Source of the DNA: Tetrapisispora phaffii CBS 4417
Lineage: Eukaryota > Ascomycota > Saccharomycetes > Saccharomycetales > Saccharomycetaceae
Direction of reading: 5' to 3'
Length of the DNA: 64,000 nucleotides
Assembly: GCF_000236905.1 (NCBI RefSeq)
Contig: NC_016532.1
Coordinates: 124,001 to 188,000 of the forward strand
Made by a program: the position numbers and the translations under genes. Below are positions 42,358 through 51,732 of the stretch, in pieces. A model generated the notes under the pieces. It was not told the origin of the DNA. It did no database searches and saw only the letters and a list, made by a program, of their open reading frames with translations. The first letter of the stretch is position 1, and every line of letters begins with the position of its first letter.

Positions 42358-42915
42358 ATGTTGACTACTAGAAGTTTGACGTCGGTGGGGTACACCAATG
42401 ATTATGAATGTGAGGACACGCATGTGTACTATGGCAGAGGATTTTGTAGGGCTAGCACTATGATGGAATTGTATTCAATAGATATCGAAGAAGAAACGGA
42501 AAGAGTGGACGTGCCAGACACTGAGAAGTGCACAGACTTGAAGAACAGTAATGAAATTGAACCGGAGCAAGAACCAAATATTTCCCCAGATGCAGCCAAC
42601 ATAATACTTAAGAGCGAGAGGAACCCCAGTTTTGTTGATGAAACTACCTTGAATAGCCAAGACGAAAGTTACTGTCAGGATACATTAGGTGAATCCACAT
42701 TTACAGAGCCTGAAAACATGAAAATATGCAAACTAGGGAAGACACCACCTATTGAAATCATACACAGACCGTTGAAAGATCTCATAAATAAAACAAACAA
42801 GATGATCTACGATGTTGATTCAAATCACGTTCAGTACAAAGCAGGGCTCTCCAAAAGATGTCGAAAGATTCCCAGCTTGCACCGAACACAAGGAAAAGAT
42901 GCCGTCTCAAGATAG
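42358..42915 (+). CDS. HED1: Meiotic Rad51 inhibitor Hed1
   Basis: The 185-residue product is recognised by its C-terminal Rad51-binding region: PLKDLINKTNKMIYDVDSN (about 142-160), then VQYKAGLSKRCRKIPSL. S. cerevisiae Hed1 (YDR014W-A, 162 residues) has a closely similar SLKDLI...VDSNKVKYKVGLSKK segment. Hed1 binds Rad51 and blocks its partnership with Rad54, so that Dmc1 directs recombination between homologs in meiosis. The N-terminal half is acidic and divergent. ATG 42358 is the first in-frame ATG; the open frame extends upstream without one. Two URS1 boxes upstream support early meiotic expression. It lies near RAD61, as in S. cerevisiae, but FEX1 intervenes. Confidence 0.9.
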   Translation: MLTTRSLTSVGYTNDYECEDTHVYYGRGFCRASTMMELYSIDIEEETERVDVPDTEKCTDLKNSNEIEPEQEPNISPDAANIILKSERNPSFVDETTLNSQDESYCQDTLGESTFTEPENMKICKLGKTPPIEIIHRPLKDLINKTNKMIYDVDSNHVQYKAGLSKRCRKIPSLHRTQGKDAVSR

Positions 42916-43678
42916 CCGCAATTGCTCTCGAACTAGACGTTGCTCTTATGGGATACCAACTATTGATTTATACATCTCACTCATGGCAAATATCCATTAC
43001 AGACGCCTCTATCAACTTATAGCCCCCCTCCCCTCCCATTAGCATCAACAGGATTGCACCATTTACCCGCTTTTGCATCACGATCACGCTGCACGGTTCG
43101 CCCCATAATTAAGACCCGTTGTCCAATCACAGAAGGAAAATAGAATTAATGAAAGAGCTCCAGCGTTACGAACAGTGGTGAACACTGTAAGCTTCTTTCA
43201 GTCAAGGGAACTGGTAATATATCCAGTTTCTGGATTAAATGTTTCCAATTGCTTTTGCTTTATATTGAATCTCGCCCAAGGCCCACATCAAATTGTTTCA
43301 TCCAATCATTTTAGGAAAAGTCTGAAATATCTTCTCGTATCTTACAACCCACTATCCAGTACCTACCCCCCCTGTGTTATATACAAAACGCTAAGCTGAA
43401 AAAAGGAAGAAAGTTTACAAAAATTGAAAACAATATATATTTATATATAGAATACTGACCGAGTTAAATCGTAGAATAGACTGGTGTGTGCGTTAGAATC
43501 ATTCTTCTGTTATTCTATTTTAATTACAATCGAGAGAGAGCTAATACAAACCTTTTTTATATAAGGAATAACGTTATATTTTTGCGACTATAAATTCAAG
43601 TGAGTTCTAGGTATTGTTTTATTCAGATCTAAGACTGTCACCTATACAAAGGAAAAATAAATTACAATTAACGTAAAT
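42916..43678. other. HED1-ATP3 spacer
   Basis: 763 bp. A 74-codon open frame at 43175-43399 shows no recognisable family and I do not call it. A Reb1-type TTACCCG lies at 43063-43069. The C-rich run at 43022-43037 and oligo-C at 43367-43372 are unusual for this AT-rich genome. Confidence 0.45.
43063..43069 (-). promoter_or_regulatory. Reb1-type site upstream of ATP3
   Basis: TTACCCG, reverse complement of the Reb1 core, about 615 bp upstream of ATP3 and 150 bp after HED1. It may act as a promoter or roadblock-terminator element. Confidence 0.45.
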
Positions 43679-44599
43679 ATGTTTTCTAGAGTTCCAGCTT
43701 TAAGCTCCAATATTGCCCGTAATGGTATGATGGTTGCTCGTGTTAATGGTATCAATGCGGCCAGAAACTATGCTACTTTAAAAGAAGTCGAAATGCGTTT
43801 GAAATCTATTAAAAATATCGAAAAGATTACCAAGACTATGAAAATCGTTGCATCTACCAGATTAGGTAAAGCAGAGAAAGCAAAGAACACCTCTAAGAAC
43901 TTATCTGAAACCGACGAACAATTCTTCAAGAATGCCGAAACTAAGACAATCGGCGTCGAAGGTAAGGAACCAAAAGAATTAGTGATCGCAATTACTTCCG
44001 ATAAAGGTTTATGTGGTTCCATCCATTCACAATTAGCTAAAGCTGTCAGGGCTCATTTGAAAGAGTCTCCAGCAGCTGACGTTGTTACCATCGGTGACAA
44101 AATTAAACTACAAATGCTAAGAAGTAACGCCAACAATTTGAAAGCCTCATTTAACGGTGTCGGTAAGGAAGCCCCAACTTTCTACGAATCTTCTTTGATC
44201 ACTGAAAAACTAATTAATGAATTCAAATTAAACGACTACCAAAAGATTTCAATATACTATAACAACCCTGTTACTTCCTTATCCTTTGAACCAAGTTCAA
44301 TGCCTGTTTTCAATATTGAAGCAATTGAAAAATCTCCATCTTTTGAAAAATTTGAAATCGATGCTGATGGTAAAGTCTCCACAGATTTATTTGAATACAA
44401 TCTATCTTGTAAGCTACTAAGTGCCATGGCTCAAGGTCATGCCGCTGAAATTTCTGCTAGAAGAAACGCTATGGACAATGCATCCAAGAACGCTGGTGAC
44501 ATGATTTCAAGATACTCCATCTTATATAACAGAACAAGACAAGCTGTCATCACTAATGAATTGGTCGATATTATTACTGGTGCTTCTTCATTGGATTAA
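43679..44599 (+). CDS. ATP3: ATP synthase F1 gamma subunit, mitochondrial
   Basis: The 306-residue product has a mitochondrial presequence (about residues 1-30, rich in Arg and Ser, few acids). The F1 gamma blocks follow: MRLKSIKNIEKITKTMKIVASTRL, ITSDKGLCGSIHS, and the C-terminal helix SARRNAMDNASKNAGDMI...RTRQAVITNELVDII. The gamma subunit is the rotating shaft of F1. Length and blocks match S. cerevisiae Atp3 (YBR039W, 311 residues). FAT1 (YBR041W) follows; FIG1 (YBR040W) is missing between them. Confidence 0.97.
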   Translation: MFSRVPALSSNIARNGMMVARVNGINAARNYATLKEVEMRLKSIKNIEKITKTMKIVASTRLGKAEKAKNTSKNLSETDEQFFKNAETKTIGVEGKEPKELVIAITSDKGLCGSIHSQLAKAVRAHLKESPAADVVTIGDKIKLQMLRSNANNLKASFNGVGKEAPTFYESSLITEKLINEFKLNDYQKISIYYNNPVTSLSFEPSSMPVFNIEAIEKSPSFEKFEIDADGKVSTDLFEYNLSCKLLSAMAQGHAAEISARRNAMDNASKNAGDMISRYSILYNRTRQAVITNELVDIITGASSLD

Positions 44600-45272
44600 A
44601 TCTAGCTAATGCAAAAACTGTTGCTTCCCATACAAATCCTCATTTTAGACCCTTGTACATTTAGCAAGTTTTCATTTTACTTTATTCTTTTTTAACTCCA
44701 CATGTATGCTTTCATTACAAAAAGAGCTAAACAACCACAGAGCACAATCCCATTCAATCGTGGAATAGCATGCGCTTCAAACGCATCTTTTGGCTATAAG
44801 CACATATATCTTATATAATATTCATTTATCTGTACAAACTCTCGATAAAGATCTCAAATCTCGATATTTTTCTGTTATATTCTTTCATTTTACCAAGTAA
44901 ATAAACAACAACGCACAAAGCAAGATTTAAATAAATAAATCCAAGACATAAATATAAATATAATACAACACTTGTCTTCTGATCTAATGAATTGATTCAT
45001 ATTACCACTTTGCGTTGTTTTCATCAACGATTCCTTATATCCTTTAACAAGATTTCTTATTATTCGTTTATTTTTTAAGTCCTTTTTGATTTAATAACAG
45101 ATCCAAATGAAAAATAAACTGCACTATCTGGACTTTTTCCAAATGAATACTTTAGTCCATGTAATTACTTGTTCAAGGTTCTCACTATTTAAATTGTTGA
45201 ACATTAGATTTTAACTTCATATTTCAATTGAGTTGCTTATTTCTGTAAAAGTCATATATATTTAATAGATTA
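44600..45272. other. ATP3-FAT1 spacer
   Basis: 673 bp, AT-rich. It contains a small hairpin (44765-44797) but no gene. The S. cerevisiae neighbour FIG1 is not present as an intact or visibly broken frame. Confidence 0.45.
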
Positions 45273-47297
45273 ATGGGGTCAGACGCTATGATTACTGCAA
45301 TTTTAGCAAAACTGTTTGCTGCTCTTTTCAGGTTGATAAAAGTACTGTTATTCCCATTTTACTTTGTATTCATATGGCTATTTAAAAAGCCATTAGATGC
45401 ACTGGATAAAAGGTATAGATTTAGAGAAGATTTTTACATAATTCCATTTTTTTTGAAACAAGTGTTTTTATATTTTATAAAAGTTAAACGCAATAGGTTT
45501 CAAAATTGGTACTTATTTGAAGATCAAGTTAAACATTCAGGACATATTCCTTGCATTACATACCCACGTCCTACCTCTGTGAAAGGTGAGTTCAAAATTG
45601 AAACGTTTTCATACAGTGAAACCTACGACATTGTCCTAAGATTATCCTATATTCTTCATTATGATTACGGCGTGGAGGTTGGTCAAACAATTGGTTTAGA
45701 TTGTACAAACAAACCTCTGTTTATCTTTTTATGGCTAGCTTGTTGGAATATTGGTGCTGTGCCAGCATTCTTAAATTATAATACGAAAGGTAACCCATTG
45801 GTACACTCTATCAAAATTGCTAATATTGATTCCGTCTTTATTGATCCAGATGCAAGTGGTCCAATTAGTCAATCTGAAGAAGAAATTAAAAATGCATTGC
45901 CTAATGTCAAGTTGAACTACTTAGATGAACTCGATTTGATGAAACAGATTACAAATCCAATCAACCCAATTTTCTTACAACAAGCAAACGTAAGATCACC
46001 AGCTCATTTAGCTGATTTTAATCCAGCAATGTTGATTTATACGTCAGGCACCACAGGTTTACCTAAAGCTGCAATTTTATCGTGGAGAAAAGCAAATATT
46101 GGCTGTCTACTATTTGGTCATGTATTACATATGGATACAAGTAGTGTTGTGTTTACAGCAATGCCACTTTTCCATTCAACAGCAGCACTACTAGGCGTTT
46201 GCGCAGTTTTATCAAAAGGTGGTTGTATTGCGTTATCGAATAAATTTTCTGCTACTACATTTTGGAAACAAGCTTATTTAACCCATGCCACCCATATTCA
46301 ATATGTTGGTGAAATATGTAGATACTTACTGCACACTCCAGTATCAGACTATGAAAATATGCATTGTGTTAAATATGCTTATGGTAACGGGTTAAGACCA
46401 GATATCTGGCAACAATTCAGAAAAAGATTCAATATTGAAACCATTGGAGAATTTTATGCTGCTACTGAAGCACCTTTTGCAACTACGACTTTACAAAGAG
46501 GCGAATTTGGCATAGGTGCTTGTAGAAGTTATGGTGCTATTATTAATTGGTTTTTAGCTTTTCAACAAACTTTGATTAGAATGGACCCAGATGATGAAAA
46601 CCAAATTTATCGTAATGCAAAAGGCTTTTGTGAAAATCCAAAAGTTGGGGAACCTGGTGAAATGCTAATGAGAATTTTTTTCCCTAGGAAACCAGAAACT
46701 TCTTTCCAAGGTTACTTGGGGAATAAAAAAGAAACTGAATCTAAAGTCCTGCGTGACGTATTTAGAAAGGGTGATGCATGGTACAGATGTGGTGATTTAC
46801 TACGTGCAGATGAGTATGGGCAATGGTACTTCCTTGATAGATTAGGAGACACATTCAGATGGAAATCAGAAAATGTATCTACAACAGAGGTTGAAGATCA
46901 AATTATATCTTCTAATGAAAAATTATTTGCTCAATCAGTAGTTGTTGGTATAAGAGTACCGGGTTATGAAGGTAGAGCAGGTTTTGCTTTAATAAGATTA
47001 ATTGATTGCGATGAGAGCACATTAACAAATGACCAAAAGTTAGAAATTTTAAACACCATGTTAAAACATCTAGAAAAATCTTTACCAAAATATGCTTTAC
47101 CAATTTTTGTTAAATTTGTAAATGAGTTTAACATGACAGATACCAACAAAATTCGTAAGAAACTTTATAGAGATCAAATCTTACCACATGGTAGCAACAA
47201 TATGGAAACTCTTTACTGGTTAAAGAATTACAAGGAGTATACAGTACTTACCACAGAAGATTGGAGGGCGATTGAAGTTCAGTCTTTGCAATTGTAA
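45273..47297 (+). CDS. FAT1: Very-long-chain acyl-CoA synthetase / fatty acid transporter
   Basis: The 674-residue product has a hydrophobic N-terminus with membrane segments (about 8-38). It carries the AMP-binding signature YTSGTTGLPK (256-265) and the FATP/VLACS motif region around YRCGDLLRADEYGQWYFLDRLGDTFRWKSENVSTTEVE. It activates very-long-chain fatty acids with ATP and CoA and couples this to uptake; in yeast it is found in ER, lipid droplets and peroxisomal membranes. Length matches S. cerevisiae Fat1 (YBR041W, 669 residues). It converges on CST26 (YBR042C) as in S. cerevisiae, across 117 bp. Confidence 0.95.
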   Translation: MGSDAMITAILAKLFAALFRLIKVLLFPFYFVFIWLFKKPLDALDKRYRFREDFYIIPFFLKQVFLYFIKVKRNRFQNWYLFEDQVKHSGHIPCITYPRPTSVKGEFKIETFSYSETYDIVLRLSYILHYDYGVEVGQTIGLDCTNKPLFIFLWLACWNIGAVPAFLNYNTKGNPLVHSIKIANIDSVFIDPDASGPISQSEEEIKNALPNVKLNYLDELDLMKQITNPINPIFLQQANVRSPAHLADFNPAMLIYTSGTTGLPKAAILSWRKANIGCLLFGHVLHMDTSSVVFTAMPLFHSTAALLGVCAVLSKGGCIALSNKFSATTFWKQAYLTHATHIQYVGEICRYLLHTPVSDYENMHCVKYAYGNGLRPDIWQQFRKRFNIETIGEFYAATEAPFATTTLQRGEFGIGACRSYGAIINWFLAFQQTLIRMDPDDENQIYRNAKGFCENPKVGEPGEMLMRIFFPRKPETSFQGYLGNKKETESKVLRDVFRKGDAWYRCGDLLRADEYGQWYFLDRLGDTFRWKSENVSTTEVEDQIISSNEKLFAQSVVVGIRVPGYEGRAGFALIRLIDCDESTLTNDQKLEILNTMLKHLEKSLPKYALPIFVKFVNEFNMTDTNKIRKKLYRDQILPHGSNNMETLYWLKNYKEYTVLTTEDWRAIEVQSLQL

Positions 47298-47414
47298 GCA
47301 CCACACAAAATATTGTTTGATAGTTTCATTTTTATTCTTATTGTTGAATAAATAATATTGTTTCTAATAAATATACAATGATTATTAATTAAACGAAGAT
47401 TCTATGTCGTTTTT

Positions 47415-48566
47415 TTATAAAATGTAAGAGATCTTTAAATTATTAATATTTGAATAGAGATAAAAGAATATAGATCCAGATGCTATTATGAAAACGGCTG
47501 CGATAATGACCTCTTTTAATGTCATTTTGAATGGATCTATTGTCGTAGTGGAAAAATTAGGGTCTACATCAAAGTGTCCAAGTTGGTAATACCCTTTTAA
47601 TAATTTATCTTTTTCCTCCCACAAATCAAATAGCCATGCTTGAAATTGCTTTTCGTCCTGGTATGGAATATCTTTTACTTCGATTGACTTTATGTGTATA
47701 TCAACCAATTTAGGTGATTTCCCATGATATATCATTTGCTTTAAGGAATATTCATCTTCACCATATGTACCATATTTTAATCCGGAATAACCTACAGTAA
47801 GGTCATATATTTTTTCTATATTCTTATCTAATGAAGTTAAAAGCAGCCTTAACCCTTTTGTATGAGGAGTTACGATATGCTTAAAATTTCGTCTGCCCAA
47901 TTTTTTTGCATACTCCATTGATCTTATTTCAGCTTTTTTGCATAGAGTTGTACCTTCTGGGAAAATGATGAAACAATATGGCAAATTTCTTGAGCTAGCA
48001 TCGTTTTCATTTTTATTGGAAATAGTTGAATAATTTAGAATTGAGATTAATTTTCTTATTATTATATTCTTATCTTTAACCCAGTTCCTATCCAAGAATA
48101 TAAAATTATAATTTGTCATTGCATAACCAAAAATAGGTATTTTTTTCAATGCTTTCTTCGCAAAGATATAAACGTCACCTCCAAAGTTTGAAGTATATGC
48201 AATTTTCCAGAGATAAATCCAATCTGTATATAATTGATGGTTTGCTATAAAGATGGAGCGTTGGTTTAAATTTGATTCAACATGTTTCAGCTGTTTATTA
48301 AACCGGAAGTTCTCCAAAGACATTGATTTATCATCTGTTGTTATTCTAATTGATGACGGGGCAATGACACTCATGACACACATTAATAAAATTATAAATG
48401 CTTCTTTGCTTTTGCGCAAACTGAGTTTCAATTTGTTTTCATGTTTCGAATATACTGTTAATATAACGATTTGAAATAGCACTATGCAACCACAGCCTTG
48501 TAGGAAACATATGATAGAAATAAAGGAAATGAAGTACTGCTTCAATATTCTAGTCGGTGAACTCAT
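47415..48566 (-). CDS. CST26: Membrane-bound lysophospholipid acyltransferase (LPLAT family)
   Basis: The 383-residue product has N-terminal membrane segments (about 10-40, 57-72) and one near the C-terminus (about 352-372). The acyltransferase motif I is NHQLYTDW with His110 and Asp115 (HX4D), and motif III is FPEGTT (202-207). S. cerevisiae Cst26/Psi1 (YBR042C, 397 residues) places stearate at the sn-1 position of phosphatidylinositol in the ER. Position after FAT1 supports this. It lies head-to-tail with GCV1. Confidence 0.92.
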   Translation of the reverse strand: MSSPTRILKQYFISFISIICFLQGCGCIVLFQIVILTVYSKHENKLKLSLRKSKEAFIILLMCVMSVIAPSSIRITTDDKSMSLENFRFNKQLKHVESNLNQRSIFIANHQLYTDWIYLWKIAYTSNFGGDVYIFAKKALKKIPIFGYAMTNYNFIFLDRNWVKDKNIIIRKLISILNYSTISNKNENDASSRNLPYCFIIFPEGTTLCKKAEIRSMEYAKKLGRRNFKHIVTPHTKGLRLLLTSLDKNIEKIYDLTVGYSGLKYGTYGEDEYSLKQMIYHGKSPKLVDIHIKSIEVKDIPYQDEKQFQAWLFDLWEEKDKLLKGYYQLGHFDVDPNFSTTTIDPFKMTLKEVIIAAVFIIASGSIFFYLYSNINNLKISYIL

Positions 48567-48867
48567 TTGAATAAATTAATTAAAATATATTAGTAGTCTA
48601 ATCTGTTAATACGGAGCCTTCTATCTTGTTGTGTTTGATGTTAGATATTGGTTAAGTGACATATATATATATATTCCAACGGTGTTACTTATATATACAA
48701 ACTTTACCTTTTAAAAATAACCGCCGAAAGAATTAAGGGTTTAAAAACACAAAACTAGCATAAGACAACGTAAAAGACTATTATTTAAATATAAATTCGA
48801 AATGACTTATTTAATCATCTAAAAACAATAGATAATAAGTAGATATGTGTGAAGCAGTAAAATGCAG
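48567..48867. other. CST26 upstream / GCV1 downstream region
   Basis: 301 bp. It includes a (TA)n run at about 48660-48674 and TAACCGCCGA near 48719, a one-mismatch URS1 core. No gene. Confidence 0.4.
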
Positions 48868-50064
48868 TTACGATGTTCTGTAGTAGTGAGTTGGCACTAA
48901 GGGACTTTTTTCTATTGTGATAGGGTAGAACTTACCTCTGATTTCAACAACAAGCTCGGTTCCAGCTTTATGGTAGCCATTCTTGACATAGACTTGGCCA
49001 ATATTGATATTATTTAATGATGGAGATGCACTACCCGAAGTGACTGTACCGATTAGTGTCTGTTTATCAGGCAAGTATACCTTGGCACCTTTTCTCGCGG
49101 CAGGTCCACGACCTGTGTATTTGAATGCTGCTCTTAATTCTTTTGAAGATTTATTTTTGAGCTGGTCTATGATCTTTTCGTAACCATTGAACTTGATAGC
49201 ATTTGGATCTGTCAAGTTTCTTCTTGATCTGGAAATGATCCAATTCAATGCTGCTTCCACAGGAGTTATGGATTCAGTTAGTTCGTTTCCATACAGACAT
49301 AAACCTGCTTCCAGTCTGAGACTGTCTCTGGCAGCTAGTCCGATTGGTTTAGTCAGCTCATTATCCAATATTAATTTTGCAAAATCAACCGCATCCTTAT
49401 CTAGCATACTGATTTCAAAACCATCCTCCCCAGTGTAACCAGATCTAGCCACTTGTATTTCAACGCCATTGAACAATTTGAATAACCTTCTTTGACCGAA
49501 GCTCAAAGAATTCAACGTTTGAGATGGAGCCAATATATTCTGCAAAATCTTTGAAGACATTGGTCCTTGTAAAGCTAATAATGATCTGTCTGGAATCATT
49601 TTCCATTCGCATTCATAGCCACTCTTAGAGAGCTGTTCAGGAATAAATGATTTCACTCTATCGGCACATCCTGCGTTATTCACTATATAGAAGTCATCAG
49701 CACCTACTTTCGTGATCATGGTATCATCTACAATTCCACCATTTTCATTCAGAAACACAGAAAGTGAGGCATTGTGGTCCTTGATCAGACTGAAATCAGT
49801 TGGTGTGATCCTTTCCAAAAACTTCAAAGAACCCTCCCCTTGCAAACTACTCTGTAGCATATGGGAGACATCGAATACACCGGCATTTGTCCTTGTCCAT
49901 TTATGCGATTCCACATGAGTTTGACCTTTGTAAAGCAAAGGCATTGAATAACCAGCAAACGGAACCATTGTCGCACCTAACTCGATATGCAAGTCAAATA
50001 AAGCAGTTTTTTTCAAGCCTTGGGAACTGGTAGAAGAGAATCTCTTGCAAATAAAAGAACTCAT
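48868..50064 (-). CDS. GCV1: Glycine cleavage system T protein (aminomethyltransferase), mitochondrial
   Basis: The 398-residue product matches S. cerevisiae Gcv1 (YDR019C, 400 residues). A short mitochondrial presequence precedes ALFDLHIELGATMVPFAGYSMPLLY. Family blocks include DVSHMLQ, LQGPMSSKIL, VARSGYTGEDGFEI, and GLAARDSLRLEAGLCLYGNEL. It transfers the one-carbon unit from glycine to tetrahydrofolate with release of ammonia. It is followed on the same strand by CST26 and preceded by DAS2 (YDR020C), as in S. cerevisiae for DAS2. A TGAGTCA box 360 bp upstream fits Gcn4/Bas1 control. Confidence 0.96.
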   Translation of the reverse strand: MSSFICKRFSSTSSQGLKKTALFDLHIELGATMVPFAGYSMPLLYKGQTHVESHKWTRTNAGVFDVSHMLQSSLQGEGSLKFLERITPTDFSLIKDHNASLSVFLNENGGIVDDTMITKVGADDFYIVNNAGCADRVKSFIPEQLSKSGYECEWKMIPDRSLLALQGPMSSKILQNILAPSQTLNSLSFGQRRLFKLFNGVEIQVARSGYTGEDGFEISMLDKDAVDFAKLILDNELTKPIGLAARDSLRLEAGLCLYGNELTESITPVEAALNWIISRSRRNLTDPNAIKFNGYEKIIDQLKNKSSKELRAAFKYTGRGPAARKGAKVYLPDKQTLIGTVTSGSASPSLNNINIGQVYVKNGYHKAGTELVVEIRGKFYPITIEKSPLVPTHYYRTS

Positions 50065-50422
50065 ACCTATCTTCTGTTTTTTGCTCCTTGAACTTTTTCC
50101 TAATCACCAACCTTGCATGTAATGGTGTGTCTTCTAACAGCTCTGACTTTCATCCAATACAATTTTAATTTTGTAAAAGAGACAATCGAGATAATGGATT
50201 GAGTTCTTCATCCTTATATAATAGCCTGAAACCTCACCAATGCAACCCACAGATCTCTTATCGATAGTGGTGACTTCTTTGACTATAACGGTAATCTCAT
50301 AAAGGCAAACTGTCTCTTTTGGCTCTGGTTCTTGAAACAAAAGTTTTAAATAATCCCTTGACTATGGGGAGACTGAACAGAGTCACATCGTTGCCCAAAA
50401 AAATGGATCTCAGAAGGAATCA

Positions 50423-50429
50423 TGAGTCA
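50423..50429. promoter_or_regulatory. Gcn4/Bas1-type site
   Basis: TGAGTCA is the palindromic Gcn4 core and contains the Bas1 core TGACTC on the minus strand. S. cerevisiae GCV genes respond to Bas1 and Gcn4. About 360 bp upstream of GCV1. Confidence 0.6.
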
Positions 50430-50433
50430 GTTT

Positions 50434-50489
50434 TAGGGTTGGTGCCCTGGTAGAGTCTAGGGTTGCTTGTGAAGCATGGGTATAGGGTT
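50434..50489 (+). promoter_or_regulatory. Three TAGGGTT repeats, Tbf1-like
   Basis: TAGGGTT at 50434, 50458 and 50483, same orientation, 24 and 25 bp apart. The first is a full AACCCTAA (minus strand), the Tbf1 core. Likely regulatory; the target gene is uncertain. Confidence 0.55.
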
Positions 50490-50650
50490 TGGGTGAAGCT
50501 ATGCTCTATGGATTGGTTTGCGTATCTCAGCATGATGGACTTCTTATACACCTATATCTACTACATACTTGTATACATATATGTGTGTGTGGTCGAGTGT
50601 GACTGCACTCCACTTTTGACTAGACGTTTGTCGAGGGAAAGGCAGTGATG

Positions 50651-51346
50651 CTATGCCAGATCGTAGTACCTTCCTTTTTGAACGTCTATTCTTTCCGCTT
50701 CGAAGTTCAATAGAGAAGTTTTCTTGGTTAATGGATTGTGGGTCTCTTGGTCACCTAGGGACAATGGTGTTTTCATTTCCTCAACAGCTTTATTGATGCC
50801 GTCCAGTAGAATGGCGCTCGCTAGAGACTCATTCTTGCATGGAATGATTAGGTCAGCGTACACTCGTGTTGGTTCAATATATTTCAATGATTCTTCTCTA
50901 AGATGATGCAAGTATTCTGTTAATAGCACAGACAAATCTTTGGGTTGAGTGATGTTCTGGGTTTGGATCAGATTTATTAACCTCTTGTCAGCATCACTAT
51001 CTAAATAGACCTTCAATTTGGAGGCGTCTCTTATTTCCTTATCATACAATGCATACCCGCCGCAAAGGATGTTGATACATATTGGTTCTTTCATCTTGCC
51101 AGTTGTATCTCCCTCGGTTGGTTGCTTCAGTAGTTCTCTGTGTAATGATTTGAAATCGTAGTCGGTGAAATCATAGTTCAAAGTGCTTGCATCCTTCATA
51201 TCGTCTAGGTTTAAAACTCTAATTCGAGAATTTGGAAACATCTTCAATATGGACTCTTTTAAATGCAATGAGGTTTCATAACACCCGGCTCCATGGCCAC
51301 CTCCAATGGAGACAATCAGGTTTTCCAGTCTATTATTCTGTAACAT
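50651..51346 (-). CDS. DAS2: Uridine kinase-like protein Das2
   Basis: The 231-residue product aligns in length with S. cerevisiae Das2 (YDR020C, 232 residues) and sits between GCV1 and FAL1 as there. It has the fold pattern of uridine/phosphoribulokinases, with RVLNLDDMKDAS and YDFTDYDFKSL in place of the substrate-binding part. The P-loop position reads GGGHGAGCYETS (15-26), which lacks the GK[ST] of a working Walker A. It may therefore be a non-catalytic member. The molecular role is not established; treat the uridine kinase label as family membership only. Divergent from FAL1. Confidence 0.85.
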   Translation of the reverse strand: MLQNNRLENLIVSIGGGHGAGCYETSLHLKESILKMFPNSRIRVLNLDDMKDASTLNYDFTDYDFKSLHRELLKQPTEGDTTGKMKEPICINILCGGYALYDKEIRDASKLKVYLDSDADKRLINLIQTQNITQPKDLSVLLTEYLHHLREESLKYIEPTRVYADLIIPCKNESLASAILLDGINKAVEEMKTPLSLGDQETHNPLTKKTSLLNFEAERIDVQKGRYYDLA

Positions 51347-51732
51347 TTTATGATTTATTCAACACGTCTCGAAAGTAACTAGTCACAGAGATCTTTTGTA
51401 CGATTCATGTAACTGTATATTCCAACAAGTGCCATAATATGTAGTATAGCAAATGTAACTCCTTTTTAAAGAGTCTAAATAGTTATAGTTTTCAATATCA
51501 AAGAATGTTCAAAGTTTTTGAAAAATGTTTCGAATTTGCGATGAGCATCGAAAACTGAAAAACTATTCATGATGAAAGATTTATGAAAGCATATTTCGGT
51601 AAGTTTAAATACTTCCTAAACATAAAGTAGAGAATGAGCAACTATATATTTAAGGATAAAGTTTGGTTAAGAATTAATAAGGAGCATTGTGTTTTTCCGG
51701 GAACTGGTCGAAAAGAAAGTAACCATTGAACC
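51347..51732. other. DAS2-FAL1 divergent promoter region
   Basis: 386 bp with a PAC box and an RRPE-like box; no gene. Confidence 0.5.
51519..51545 (+). promoter_or_regulatory. RRPE-like plus PAC element upstream of FAL1
   Basis: TGAAAAATGTTT at 51519-51530 resembles the RRPE (TGAAAAATTTT), and GCGATGAG at 51538-51545 is an exact PAC box. About 190-215 bp upstream of FAL1, a ribosome-biogenesis gene. Confidence 0.65.

Larger units (their letters stand above)
50065..50650. other. GCV1 promoter region with Gcn4/Bas1-type and Tbf1-type motifs
   Basis: 586 bp without a supported gene. It holds TGAGTCA (50423-50429) and three TAGGGTT repeats (50434-50489). The remainder includes a GT-rich alternating run near 50580-50592. 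Confidence 0.5.

Noticed and set aside
43175..43399. 74-codon open frame between HED1 and ATP3
   Set aside because: No recognisable motif, ordinary spacer composition; the upstream region of ATP3 explains the sequence.
42916..43678. Telomerase RNA, which in S. cerevisiae lies a few genes from ATP3
   Set aside because: The spacer is too short and I saw no template-like sequence.
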